Positions 24,921 to 32,919 of a DNA stretch of 36,560 bases are shown piece after piece. The stretch spans positions 1-36,560 of the forward strand of contig PAIY01000110.1 of the NCBI GenBank assembly GCA_002704825.1, read 5' to 3'. The notes below the pieces were generated by a model. It was given only the letters and a program-made list of their open reading frames with translations. It had not been told where the DNA came from and did no database searches. The DNA comes from Phycisphaeraceae bacterium (GTDB lineage Bacteria > Planctomycetota > Phycisphaerae > Phycisphaerales > Phycisphaeraceae). The position numbers were made by a program, and so were the translations under genes. The stretch's first letter is position 1. Each line of letters opens with the position of its first letter.

Positions 24921-26420
24921 TTAATTCCTGCCTTGATGTTCGCCAAAGAGTCCGGTGAACATGTGACGGATTTTGCCGGCGATCTGTCGTCCCAATTCCT
25001 GAATGCGTGATGCATTGGCTTCGGGCGATGCCGCAACCGTCGGGTCCGTCAATGCCAGACGACGGAGAGCGACCGCTTCACCGAGCGTGTCAAACAATCG
25101 CGGGCGACTTTCAAAGAGTTGCTGCATGCATGGCTGATCAATCACGAACACCACGCCATCGGTCATTGCCTTGATCGTTGCGCTACGCGGCTCACCGGTG
25201 AGTAGTGACATCTCACCGAAGAACTCGCCAGGCTGAAGCTGTGCCACCTTGTGCGGGATGGTGGATTGTGTTTCGGTGAGCAACACTTCAAGCAAACCTT
25301 CGAGCACGATGTACATTTCATGTCCGACATCGCTTTGGCGGATGATCTCTTGACCGGCAGAGAACATCTGCTGTTTCATGCGGCCTGCAAGCATCGTCTT
25401 CTCATCTTCGGTCAGACAATCAAAGAGAACCACGCGATCAAGTATCCGACGTCGGCCGGTGTCCTTGGACAGATCAATGTGACGTTCGGGCAAGGGCTCG
25501 AAGTAGAGTTCCTGGCGTGCATAGGTCAGATCAATCCCTGCCTGTTCAAGATGGACAATGCAACTGGATAGCACACGGTCGGTGGCAATGGCGGGCGAGA
25601 TCGGGTCCCACGCATGAATCCAGAAACGGATTTCATATTCAATCCCCACGCCATCGCCCTTGCGCACAAGCACCATCGGCTCGGGATCGGTGAGCATGTT
25701 GTCCTTACCCATTGCAGCCTTGGCGCCTGCAAGTAGAATCCGACGGGCACGTTCAACGGGGATGGCAGTGTCCAGCGAGAGATAGGTATGAAAACGCGAA
25801 GGCTTGGATGGTGCGTGATAGTTCAGAACCACCGTCGCTGCCAAAGCACTGTTGGGGACGACGAGTAATTTGTTTTCTTCGTTGAGTAGACGCGTGGTCC
25901 GCCAACTCACTTCCTTGACCTGGCCGACCACTTCCTCGCTACTGTGTCCGACGTGGGCTTTGATCCAATCGCCGATGCGATAGGGTTGGTCCATGTGAAC
26001 CGCAATGCCGGTGAAGATGTCGAGGATGACATTCTGCAAGGCAAAGCCCAGGACCAGACCGGACAACGAGGAGACGGCGACAATCCCCGTGATTGATTTC
26101 TGAAACACCAGTGTCACCACCAAGAGAATCGCCGTGGCATAAATCACCAGCCAACTGATGTCGTGGAGAATGCGTGGCGTTGGACCACCAAATCGACGAC
26201 GGGCCCAGTGATCCCAGGCAATGAGTGTCACCAGTCGTTGAATGATCGAAGCAATGCAAAGCCCGATACAGGTCGGCAAGGCATAGCCCATAAACGTGGG
26301 CATCCAATGCACCCACTGCCCCGCGCGGTTGGACAGTTCCGTGATGTTAATCTGAAGCAGGATCAATACGGCCAGTAGCAACACCGGCAGCAGCAGGCTC
26401 TTGAGAATCCGTAAAATCAT
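24921..26420 (-). CDS. MscS-type channel fused to a cyclic-nucleotide-binding domain
   Basis: The product is 499 residues. Three or four membrane segments occupy residues 5-140. The pore helix and beta domain of the MscS family follow (SLSGLVLGFALQNVILDIFTGIAV, in pieces; then YRIGDWIKA and VPNSALAATVVLNY) to about 290. Residues about 330-450 form a cyclic-nucleotide-binding domain. Its phosphate cassette PGEFFGEMSLLTGEPRSA keeps the Glu, Arg and Ser that bind cAMP or cGMP. This is the layout of bacterial cyclic-nucleotide-gated MscS relatives, which often lose mechanosensitivity. It is a soluble-ligand-gated ion channel by inference. It is divergent from the glycosyltransferase gene. No nucleotide cyclase is in the window. 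Confidence 0.92.
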   Translation of the reverse strand: MILRILKSLLLPVLLLAVLILLQINITELSNRAGQWVHWMPTFMGYALPTCIGLCIASIIQRLVTLIAWDHWARRRFGGPTPRILHDISWLVIYATAILLVVTLVFQKSITGIVAVSSLSGLVLGFALQNVILDIFTGIAVHMDQPYRIGDWIKAHVGHSSEEVVGQVKEVSWRTTRLLNEENKLLVVPNSALAATVVLNYHAPSKPSRFHTYLSLDTAIPVERARRILLAGAKAAMGKDNMLTDPEPMVLVRKGDGVGIEYEIRFWIHAWDPISPAIATDRVLSSCIVHLEQAGIDLTYARQELYFEPLPERHIDLSKDTGRRRILDRVVLFDCLTEDEKTMLAGRMKQQMFSAGQEIIRQSDVGHEMYIVLEGLLEVLLTETQSTIPHKVAQLQPGEFFGEMSLLTGEPRSATIKAMTDGVVFVIDQPCMQQLFESRPRLFDTLGEAVALRRLALTDPTVAASPEANASRIQELGRQIAGKIRHMFTGLFGEHQGRN

Positions 26421-26556
26421 ACAGGCGAGATTCCATTTTCATTCATGAGGTCACCGTCCCGGACGCTTGTCATTATGACATATTTTTATGTCTTGCAGAA
26501 GACTTGCCAGTATCATGGACGAATTGACACAACATCTTCAATCGACACCCAACACC

Positions 26557-27861
26557 ATGCACCTTTTCATCACCACCCTTGGATCACGCGGCGATGTTCA
26601 GCCCTACATCGCATTGGGCCGACGCGCGATGGATGCTGGCCATCGGGTCACACTGTGTACCTGCGAGAAGTTCAAACCCATGATCGTCGAACAGGGCCTT
26701 GAATATGGCTACATGAACAACCAGTTCATGGAATTGATGCAGACGGATCTGGCCCATGACTTGATGGAGAATAACAACAACATCTTTGACACCATCAAGT
26801 CCTTCATTCGGATGTACAAACAGGTGGAGCCGATGCAGTGGGCAGCCATTGATGACATCACCAAGGCTGCGATGTCGGCCAAGCCGGATTTGATCCTGTA
26901 TCACCCCAAGGCCTTTATTGGTGCACACATTGCAGAGAAGCTGAGCATCCCCAAGGCCATTGGCTTTCTCATGCCGATGATGGTCCCCACTTCCGATCAC
27001 CCGGAGATTGGGTTCCCGGTCTTGCCGTTGGGCGGATGGTACAACCGATGGACCAGTCGGATCACACGGATGATCATGACACGGTCCAGCAGAAAATATG
27101 TCAAAGCCTGGCGGAAACAACAGGGACTCAACCCCATACCACGCGGTTGTGATTTTCTGCATGATGCGTCCGGTCACCCCATCAACTACCTGCTGGGTTA
27201 CAGTCAACATGTCTGCCCCCGCCCTGCCGATTGGCCTGACCATGTGCATGTGACGGGATACTGGTCCTTGGCGCGTAAAGACGATTGGCAGGCGCCTGAT
27301 GACTTGTGCGCCTTTCTGGATGCAGGTGATCCGCCGGTTTATGTAGGCTTTGGCTCGATGTCAGGCCGCGATCCCAAACGGTTGACGGACATCATCATCA
27401 AGGCGGTCAAGCAAACCAATGTCCGGGCGGTCCTTGCAAAGGGTTGGGGTGGATTGGATGCATCTGAACTCCCCGCTTGCATGTTCAAGATCGACCAGGC
27501 CCCGCATGACTGGTTATTCCCAAGATGCAGCGTGGTCATACATCATGGCGGCGCAGGCACCACCGCTGCAGGCTTGCGCGCAGGTAAACCCACCGTGGTC
27601 TGTTCATTCTCATTCGACCAACCCTTCTGGGGTAAACGTGTCCACGCGCTGGGCGTCGGCAGCAAACCACTGCGTCAGAAAAAACTCACTGTTGATCAAT
27701 TGGTCAATGCGATTCATGAAGTGACGAACAACCCAACGATCAAGCAAAACGCCGAACACCTCGGAGAACAACTCCGTGATGAAGATGGTTTATCCAATGC
27801 TTTGCAGGTTATCGAACGATTGGCAATAAACAAACCGAGTCAAGATGACTCGGCTATGTAG
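26557..27861 (+). CDS. Sterol/lipid glycosyltransferase-like GT1 enzyme
   Basis: It transfers a hexose from a UDP-sugar to a lipid acceptor. The product is about 434 residues from the ATG at 26557, whose first residues (MHLFITTLGSRGDVQP) match the usual N-terminus of the UGT80/Atg26 and rhamnosyltransferase-like group. In-frame ATGs at 26488 and 26515 would add 23 or 14 unmatched residues; none of the three has a good ribosome binding site. The C-terminal donor site is classic: HHGGAGTTAAGLRAGKP, then FDQPFWGKRVHALGVG, with the His and Asp-Gln expected for UDP-sugar binding. No membrane segment is present; peripheral membrane association is expected. The acceptor could be a sterol, hopanoid or other lipid; nothing nearby decides it. 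Confidence 0.88.
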   Translation: MHLFITTLGSRGDVQPYIALGRRAMDAGHRVTLCTCEKFKPMIVEQGLEYGYMNNQFMELMQTDLAHDLMENNNNIFDTIKSFIRMYKQVEPMQWAAIDDITKAAMSAKPDLILYHPKAFIGAHIAEKLSIPKAIGFLMPMMVPTSDHPEIGFPVLPLGGWYNRWTSRITRMIMTRSSRKYVKAWRKQQGLNPIPRGCDFLHDASGHPINYLLGYSQHVCPRPADWPDHVHVTGYWSLARKDDWQAPDDLCAFLDAGDPPVYVGFGSMSGRDPKRLTDIIIKAVKQTNVRAVLAKGWGGLDASELPACMFKIDQAPHDWLFPRCSVVIHHGGAGTTAAGLRAGKPTVVCSFSFDQPFWGKRVHALGVGSKPLRQKKLTVDQLVNAIHEVTNNPTIKQNAEHLGEQLRDEDGLSNALQVIERLAINKPSQDDSAM

Positions 27862-27949
27862 CCCGACCATCTTGACCGGCCCTACGCCAATCAGAATGAA
27901 ACACAGTAAAGCGCTACAAATAATAAGTCGCCATACCATCTCTCATTTC

Positions 27950-28061
27950 GTCATTCCTGCGCAGGCGGGAATCCAGTGGCATCATGAATGAGCACCGGAT
28001 GTCAATCCGGTGCCCGTTGTGTCAACGTTGCGCCATGGGGCACCGGGTTAACACCCGGTGC
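27950..28061. repeat. Composite of a dRS3-like unit and two GCACCGG hairpins
   Basis: One unit (GTCATTCCTGCGCAGGCGGG, then AATCCAGTGGCA) is followed by two short hairpins. The first is GCACCGGAT-GTCA-ATCCGGTGC (27992-28013) and the second is GCACCGGGT-TAAC-ACCCGGTGC (28040-28061). The two stems differ at a position where both partners changed. Together with the terminator this accounts for the 328-base gap 27862-28189, where I see no gene. Confidence 0.75.
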
Positions 28062-28114
28062 TCAAATCGCAAGAGATATTCATGCGATTGGTTCACACAG
28101 CACACGAACGACAC

Positions 28115-28150
28115 AAAAAAAACACGGGACGCTTGTGAGCATCCCGTGTT
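28115..28150 (-). terminator. Strong intrinsic terminator of the ABC ATPase gene
   Basis: On the minus strand a 12-bp stem with one mismatch (AACACGGGATGC and GCGTCCCGTGTT, loop TCACAA; 28121-28150) runs directly into eight T (28115-28122). It lies 40 bases beyond the stop codon. Confidence 0.9.
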
Positions 28151-28189
28151 GGATCTGTGTCAATTTGAGTTGTCAGCTTCGAAGGTTAA

Positions 28190-29335
28190 TCAACCGACTG
28201 TGGCGGCGGCGATCTGTTCCTGCGGCAGGCTGATGTTCAGACCGTGTGCACCGGGTTCGAAGATGTGCAGACGGCTGGCTGAGACGTGCATGGTCACGTT
28301 AATGTCATGCTCAAGTTCTTCAGCCGGGATACGCGCGATGATGCGCTTGCCCTTGGAGGTTTCCAGGTAAGCATCCATTTCCTTACCCAGCGGTTCAACC
28401 ACGTCGACCTTGGCTTCGAAGGTCTGGTTATCACCTTCACCGTAGCCCGGTTCCTTACGCAGACGCATGGCTTCGGGACGCAGACCAAGGATCACATCCT
28501 TGCCAATGTGACCCATCACGCGACCGGCCACGACATCGGTCAGACGGATGGCAAGGCCTTCGCCTTCGAAGAAGACTGCTTCGCCGTCCTGGTTGAGCTT
28601 ACCTTCGATAAAGTTCATCGGGGGCATACCCATGAAACCAGCCACGAAACGGTTGACCGGGTAATTGTAAATATTCATCGGGGTGTCGATCTGCTGAACC
28701 AGACCGATGTCCATAACGCAGACACGATCGCCCAACGTCATGGCTTCTTCCTGGTCATGGGTCACGTAGATCGTGGTGGTCTTGAGGCGGTGATGCAGGT
28801 GCTTGAGTTCAGCACGGGTCGTCACACGCAACTTGGCGTCGAGGTTGGACAGCGGTTCGTCGAAGAGGAACGCAGAAGGCTGACGCACGATGGCGCGGCC
28901 AAGAGCAACACGCTGACGCTGACCGCCGGACAATGCCTTGGGTTTACGATCGAGAAATTCGTCGAGGCCGAGGATCGCAGATGCGTCACGCACACGCTGA
29001 TCGATTTCAGCTTTCTTGAATCCGCGAAGCTTCAAGCCGAAGGCCATGTTCTTGTACACGGTCATGTGCGGATACAGCGCGTAGTTCTGGAACACCATGG
29101 CGATGTCGCGATCCTTGGGGGGAACGTCATTGACGACGCGCTCACCAATGGTGATGGTGCCTTCGGAGATTTCTTCCAGGCCGGCAACCATGCGGAGCGT
29201 GGTGGACTTACCACAACCCGACGGACCGACAAGTACGAGAAACTCACCATCGCGGATATTGATGTTGACATCTTTAACGGCGCGGACATTACCGGGGTAG
29301 ATTTTCCCCACTGATTCGATTTTGACTTCGGCCAC
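28190..29335 (-). CDS. Sugar ABC transporter ATPase, MalK/UgpC/MsmX type
   Basis: It powers one or more carbohydrate importers from the cytoplasmic face. The product is 381 residues from the GTG at 29335, with GGAG seven bases upstream; the frame stays open 96 bases further but that part is not conserved. Walker A is GPSGCGKST (37-45), the Q-loop is in FQNYALYPH, the signature LSGGQ is at 135-139, Walker B is FLFDE (Glu160) and the switch is THDQEEAM. Residues about 240-381 form the TOBE regulatory domain of the MalK group. No permease or binding protein is adjacent, so it may serve several importers, as MsmX does in Bacillus. A weak promoter candidate (TTGGCT, 18 bases, TACACT) lies upstream. 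It could energise uptake of the oligosaccharides produced by the secreted enzymes in this window. Confidence 0.93.
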   Translation of the reverse strand: MAEVKIESVGKIYPGNVRAVKDVNINIRDGEFLVLVGPSGCGKSTTLRMVAGLEEISEGTITIGERVVNDVPPKDRDIAMVFQNYALYPHMTVYKNMAFGLKLRGFKKAEIDQRVRDASAILGLDEFLDRKPKALSGGQRQRVALGRAIVRQPSAFLFDEPLSNLDAKLRVTTRAELKHLHHRLKTTTIYVTHDQEEAMTLGDRVCVMDIGLVQQIDTPMNIYNYPVNRFVAGFMGMPPMNFIEGKLNQDGEAVFFEGEGLAIRLTDVVAGRVMGHIGKDVILGLRPEAMRLRKEPGYGEGDNQTFEAKVDVVEPLGKEMDAYLETSKGKRIIARIPAEELEHDINVTMHVSASRLHIFEPGAHGLNISLPQEQIAAATVG

Positions 29336-29544
29336 AGAAAAGCTCCAGTTGTACTTAACACATTGAATAAAAAGACCAGACCGGCTGGAAAGTGTAGCAA
29401 AGTCATGGCCCTTTAGCCAATCCGAGCCCACCTATTTAACCGACAGTGATCCATGTTCGGCCAGCATTGTGGTGGCTGCAACCGAAAACTTCATTGAATT
29501 AATTTTTATCCGACACGACGCGAAAAATCAACCCTGAAGCACAT

Positions 29545-29826
29545 TTATTCTTCGGGTTTGTACGGATTCACGGGCTTGTAGCCGCTACCGTCATCCTCAT
29601 CGTCATCATCGCGGAGGTCCTGGGCTTCCTCATGCCAGGCCGCCTGGATCGCTTCGAGAATCTGCTCGTTGACCGGGTGCCCTTCCTGGGCCTCAAAATC
29701 ATCAAGCGATTCGACCATCTCACGGAGCTTGGTAAAGCGGACACTCAGCGGATCAACGCTGGGGTAAGTCTCTGCCAACGCGATGGCAATGTCTTCAACG
29801 TCTGTCCAGGAAAAGGTATCGTCCAT
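29545..29826 (-). CDS. iscX: IscX-like iron-sulfur cluster assembly accessory protein
   Basis: IscX binds the cysteine desulfurase IscS and iron and modulates cluster assembly. The product is 93 residues. Residues 5-70 match the family closely in pattern: WTDVEDIAIALAE, YPSVDPLSVRFTKL, NEQILEAIQAAWHEEA. It has an extra C-terminal tail of about 24 residues, very acidic (DDDDEDDG) and then proline/lysine-rich (KPVNPYKPEE), absent from the 66-residue E. coli protein. In other bacteria the gene sits at the end of the isc operon; here no isc gene is in view. The ATG at 29826 has a modest site (AAGAG). The family call is confident from sequence memory; the role of the tail is unknown. Confidence 0.85.
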   Translation of the reverse strand: MDDTFSWTDVEDIAIALAETYPSVDPLSVRFTKLREMVESLDDFEAQEGHPVNEQILEAIQAAWHEEAQDLRDDDDEDDGSGYKPVNPYKPEE

Positions 29827-29965
29827 GGCTGCTACTCTTCTGATTCGTCACCCTGCTCGACTACAGGTGGATTGGCCAACACATCGGCAAACAACGCCAT
29901 CGGTACTCAATCTCACACGACTGGTAGTATAAGCCATCTGAGGTCTGAGGTATAGATCACCAATC

Positions 29966-29993
29966 GGCTTACCATCCCGCGAGATGGTAAGCC
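29966..29993. terminator. 11-bp hairpin after the secreted propeller-like gene
   Basis: GGCTTACCATC and GATGGTAAGCC pair perfectly around CCGCGA, about 17 bases beyond the stop of the gene at 30011-30835. There is no T run on either side, so termination would be weak or factor-dependent. It could instead protect the mRNA end. Confidence 0.45.
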
Positions 29994-30010
29994 CAGGTCG
30001 TCAAGCTTTG

Positions 30011-30835
30011 TCAATTTTCGAAAACGACAAAGTCCACCACGCCGACATGCTGAGTCGGCCTGACTTTGACGATGCGAGGCGATGGCAAAGTCTGATCAAA
30101 TTCTGCTAGCGAGCCATCCTGATACAGGGTGACGATCCGATGCCCAAACCACCGCGCACCAATCGGCGTGACCTTGCCAGCCTGCTTGAATCCCTGCCCA
30201 AGTCTCTGGCCGGCGGTTTTGTTGGTCTTGTAAAGTTCAAAAAAAGTATCTGCTGCGGTTGAAAGCAGGACCATTTCCTCAACACCTGTCCAGGGCACAT
30301 TGGTGACCGCATCAAGACGCTGTAAAGGTTGATGCGGGCTGTCGGCGGACTTTAAGGAAATGTAGTTGGATCGCTTGATGGATTGGCTTAACGTCAACGC
30401 GTCCAAAGCAAACGTCTCGGCATACTGCCAGCCCGTGTCATCGACTTTGGCAAGCGCAATCAACTGTCCATCTGCAATGGCGATCGACACCGCTTCACGT
30501 TTGGCAGGATTGGCAAGCGGGCAATAACCATAACGCTTGAGTATCGATGTCTTGCTGTCGGGAAGCGGGTAAAACTCAAGATGCCGATCCGACCGCAGCA
30601 CAACCAACTCCCGGCCTTGGTGTTGAGGCAGGACATCGCCCACGGCAATGCCGATGAGCATCTCCGCCGCAACCGGGCTGGCAAGCTTGATCTCAACGGG
30701 TTCTGTTTGGACCGACTGGCCAAGCAGAATCGTCTTGTGATCCGTCAATGAGACAAGTGAAATCTCCTGCGCTTGAAGCTGCGTCCAACCAGCACCCATC
30801 ACCATTGCTGCAACCAGCAGATACCTGACCATCAT
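30011..30835 (-). CDS. Secreted protein with beta-propeller-like repeats
   Basis: The product is 274 residues from the ATG at 30835, with AGGAG seven bases upstream. The signal peptide is MMVRYLLVAAMVMGAGWTQL and then QAQ. The mature part has repeating units such as GIAVGDVLPQHQGRELVVLRSD (in pieces GDVLP and ELVVLRSDRHLEFY) and EEMVLLSTAADTFFELYK. These resemble FG-GAP/VCBS-type propeller blades, though calcium loops are not evident. No enzyme motif is seen. It starts 52 bases after the GntR regulator on the same strand, so it is probably cotranscribed and part of the same sugar response. I do not assign a function. Confidence 0.8.
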   Translation of the reverse strand: MMVRYLLVAAMVMGAGWTQLQAQEISLVSLTDHKTILLGQSVQTEPVEIKLASPVAAEMLIGIAVGDVLPQHQGRELVVLRSDRHLEFYPLPDSKTSILKRYGYCPLANPAKREAVSIAIADGQLIALAKVDDTGWQYAETFALDALTLSQSIKRSNYISLKSADSPHQPLQRLDAVTNVPWTGVEEMVLLSTAADTFFELYKTNKTAGQRLGQGFKQAGKVTPIGARWFGHRIVTLYQDGSLAEFDQTLPSPRIVKVRPTQHVGVVDFVVFEN

Positions 30836-30887
30836 CCATTGTCTCCTGAATTTCGATTCATACCCATTTCAATGAGCACTTCCAACA

Positions 30888-31997
30888 TTAAACGGATTGC
30901 CCATCACCCCATTGCACCGGCAGCACACGACCGGGCAACCACCAATTTTCCTCGTCATACATATCCAACATCAAGTCCACTGCCGCATGCCCAAGCTCGT
31001 CCATCGGTTGACACAAATGAGCCAGTGTGGGCGAACAGACCTGCGATGCATTGAGTCCGGTCGACCCAATGAAGCAGACATCCTCGGGCACTTTGAACCC
31101 TTTTTCCAGGCAGACCTGCATCGCACCAATGGCAGTAAGGTCACCAATCCCAAAGACACAGCGTGGCGGCGTACCGTGTTGCTCGAGATATTGCGTCATG
31201 AATTCACGCCCCAGGGGCAATGGGGGCAACTTCCCATCATTACGATCCAACGAAACAAACTCCATAGAAGCAGGACGCTCCTGTAGCAGCCGATCCTGAA
31301 ATCCTGCGATCAGTTGACGGCGAGGAAAGTCATGCGGGCATTTCTCTGAGAGGGTCATAAACGGGCCGGGCAGTCGATCCAACACATGGGTTGCAGCCTT
31401 GCGACCTGCCCCGAAATAGTCCACTGCAACAAAGTTGTACCGGCTCTGACGATTGGGCATGCCGATCTGCACGATGGGTATATCACAGGCTTGAATAAAG
31501 TCATGCAGTGGTTGATCTTCAACATTGGCCCAACAGAAAATAACCCCACCGAGCTGCTCTCGATTCTCGAGAATCAACGCTTTGACAAGTTCCCATTGGG
31601 TTCCCTGATGCAGACAGTTGAGCACCATCGGCTGAACCTGTTTTTTATTCAGATACTCAAACATGCTCAAGGTGACATGACTGGACCAATCGTCGGACGT
31701 GGAAAAATACTCTGCCTTATGTGTCAGCAAACCAACCGCTTTCTTGCGACGATTCTGACTGGGCTGATGCACAAACACGCCGCGACGTTGATCGCGCTTG
31801 ACCAGTCGCTGCGATTCGAGAATCCCCAATGCCGCGGTGATGGTATTGGGACTCACGCCCATGTCTTTACTGAGCTGACGAATGGATGGCAGACGCTCGC
31901 CGGGTTGTAAATCACCATCGCGGATCTGATCCCCCAGACGCGCGGTCACATGCTGAACCGGTCGATGCTTCAAAGATTCAATCGTTTTGCCAGACAA
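30888..31997 (-). CDS. GntR-type regulator with a LacI-like sugar-binding domain
   Basis: The product is 369 residues. The TTG start at 31997 is supported by AGAGG about six bases upstream. Residues about 10-75 are a GntR winged helix-turn-helix (GERLPSIRQLSKDMGVSPNTI). From about residue 85 a periplasmic-binding-protein-like domain follows (GGVIFCWANV, NFVAVDYFGAGRKAATHVL, DVCFIGSTGL). This chimera is the layout of AraR-type regulators, which respond to a free sugar. It is divergent from the pseudopilin/GH42-like pair, with matched CTGTGTCANACAA sites at both ends of the shared control region, so it very likely represses both directions. The effector sugar cannot be told from sequence. Confidence 0.93.
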   Translation of the reverse strand: MSGKTIESLKHRPVQHVTARLGDQIRDGDLQPGERLPSIRQLSKDMGVSPNTITAALGILESQRLVKRDQRRGVFVHQPSQNRRKKAVGLLTHKAEYFSTSDDWSSHVTLSMFEYLNKKQVQPMVLNCLHQGTQWELVKALILENREQLGGVIFCWANVEDQPLHDFIQACDIPIVQIGMPNRQSRYNFVAVDYFGAGRKAATHVLDRLPGPFMTLSEKCPHDFPRRQLIAGFQDRLLQERPASMEFVSLDRNDGKLPPLPLGREFMTQYLEQHGTPPRCVFGIGDLTAIGAMQVCLEKGFKVPEDVCFIGSTGLNASQVCSPTLAHLCQPMDELGHAAVDLMLDMYDEENWWLPGRVLPVQWGDGQSV

Positions 31998-32034
31998 TCA
32001 ACACCTCTTCCATGGCGTATCAGCTTCAATCCAT

Positions 32035-32047
32035 CTGTGTCACACAA
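32035..32047. promoter_or_regulatory. GntR operator half, regulator side
   Basis: CTGTGTCACACAA lies just downstream of the candidate -10 of the regulator gene. Its inverted partner is at 32143-32155, with 12 of 13 positions identical. Confidence 0.55.
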
Positions 32048-32075
32048 TAATAGCCCTATGACAATAAAACATCAA
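32047..32075 (-). promoter_or_regulatory. Candidate promoter of the GntR-type regulator
   Basis: On the minus strand TTGATG (32070-32075), 17 bases and TATTAT (32047-32052) form a plausible sigma-70 promoter, with the operator beginning at its -10. Confidence 0.4.
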
Positions 32076-32142
32076 ATACAAACCTACAAAAAAGATCATT
32101 CACTGTATTTTGTAAATAAATATGACTGAAACAGATTGTTTT

Positions 32143-32155
32143 TTGTTTGACACAG
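32143..32155. promoter_or_regulatory. GntR operator half, pseudopilin side
   Basis: TTGTTTGACACAG is the inverted counterpart of the site at 32035-32047 and contains the -35 box of the pseudopilin promoter, so occupancy should block initiation. Confidence 0.55.
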
Positions 32156-32175
32156 AACAAATCCATGCCTAGCAT
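32147..32175 (+). promoter_or_regulatory. Candidate promoter of the pseudopilin/GH42-like operon
   Basis: A perfect TTGACA (32147-32152) is followed after 17 bases by TAGCAT (32170-32175), giving a leader of about 50 bases. Confidence 0.5.
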
Positions 32176-32232
32176 TCCAACACGATGCCCAAAGTCGACT
32201 CCGACACGTGGCAAGTTTTTCTGGAGAACACG

Positions 32233-32880
32233 ATGCAACAAACGATCAGCCAGTTGCTTCAAAGCGGACGCGAGAATGCAACACGCCATGGCTTTACACT
32301 CATTGAACTACTTGTGGTTATCTCCATCATCAGCATTCTGATTGCCATCCTGCTCCCCGCGCTTGGCAAGGCACGTGAGTCTTCACGCAACGTCAAATGC
32401 TTATCATCACTCAAGCAGATCGGGCTGGTCACCATGTCCTATTGCAATGATTTTGATGACTTCTATCCTTACAGCAATTTTGACTGGATAAAGCTGACGT
32501 GGCCTTATGCGTACCCGGGTAAAACCATGACCGCCGCCACACCCAATACCTTGAACATGTTCCCAGGCACGATTTACTCCTGTGCGGAATTGGAGTTTGG
32601 CGATGATGCAGGTGTCACCTTTCAACGAAGCTATGCGTTTAACATTCGCATGGTGGATAACAGCAGTGCAATTCCCAATCGTGTCATGGAAATTCTCAAG
32701 CCTGCCTTGTGCAGCATCAATGTGGACTACCGCGGTTCATCAGGCCTGGCCAATCCTGCAGAAGTGAGTCTTCGCCATATGAATGCGTTTAACAACAGTT
32801 TCGCCGACGGCCACGCTGCAGGTCTCAAATGGCAAGCAGCCTATGCCGATGTGAACAACACCCTCTGGTCTGGTCAGTAA
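32233..32880 (+). CDS. Pseudopilin with H-X9-DG motif
   Basis: The product is 215 residues from the ATG at 32233, with GGAG six bases upstream; an upstream in-frame ATG at 32185 has no such site. The leader ends in RHG, followed by [20 protein letters not shown], a standard class III prepilin cleavage site with Gly at -1. The C-terminal part carries H-X9-DG ([13 protein letters not shown]). Two cysteines occur in the middle (YSCAELEF and ALCSIN). The mature protein would be a membrane-anchored pilin-like subunit. It is 39 bases ahead of the large secreted GH42-like gene and shares its promoter, the same pairing as at 9017/5449. No pilus assembly gene is nearby, so it must use machinery encoded elsewhere. 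Confidence 0.93.
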   Translation: MQQTISQLLQSGRENATRHGFTLIELLVVISIISILIAILLPALGKARESSRNVKCLSSLKQIGLVTMSYCNDFDDFYPYSNFDWIKLTWPYAYPGKTMTAATPNTLNMFPGTIYSCAELEFGDDAGVTFQRSYAFNIRMVDNSSAIPNRVMEILKPALCSINVDYRGSSGLANPAEVSLRHMNAFNNSFADGHAAGLKWQAAYADVNNTLWSGQ

Positions 32881-32919
32881 CAGATCACCCTACCCAACGA
32901 GTTCGAAGGAAAATCTCCG

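Noticed and set aside
28286-29314. Long plus-strand reading frame (342 codons) opposite the ABC ATPase gene
   Set aside because: The minus strand encodes a full set of ABC motifs; the opposite frame is a by-product of its codon use and has no family features.
29966-29993. Perfect hairpin considered as a riboswitch or small RNA
   Set aside because: It is a simple 11-bp stem with a 6-base loop just after a stop codon, with no further conserved structure visible.
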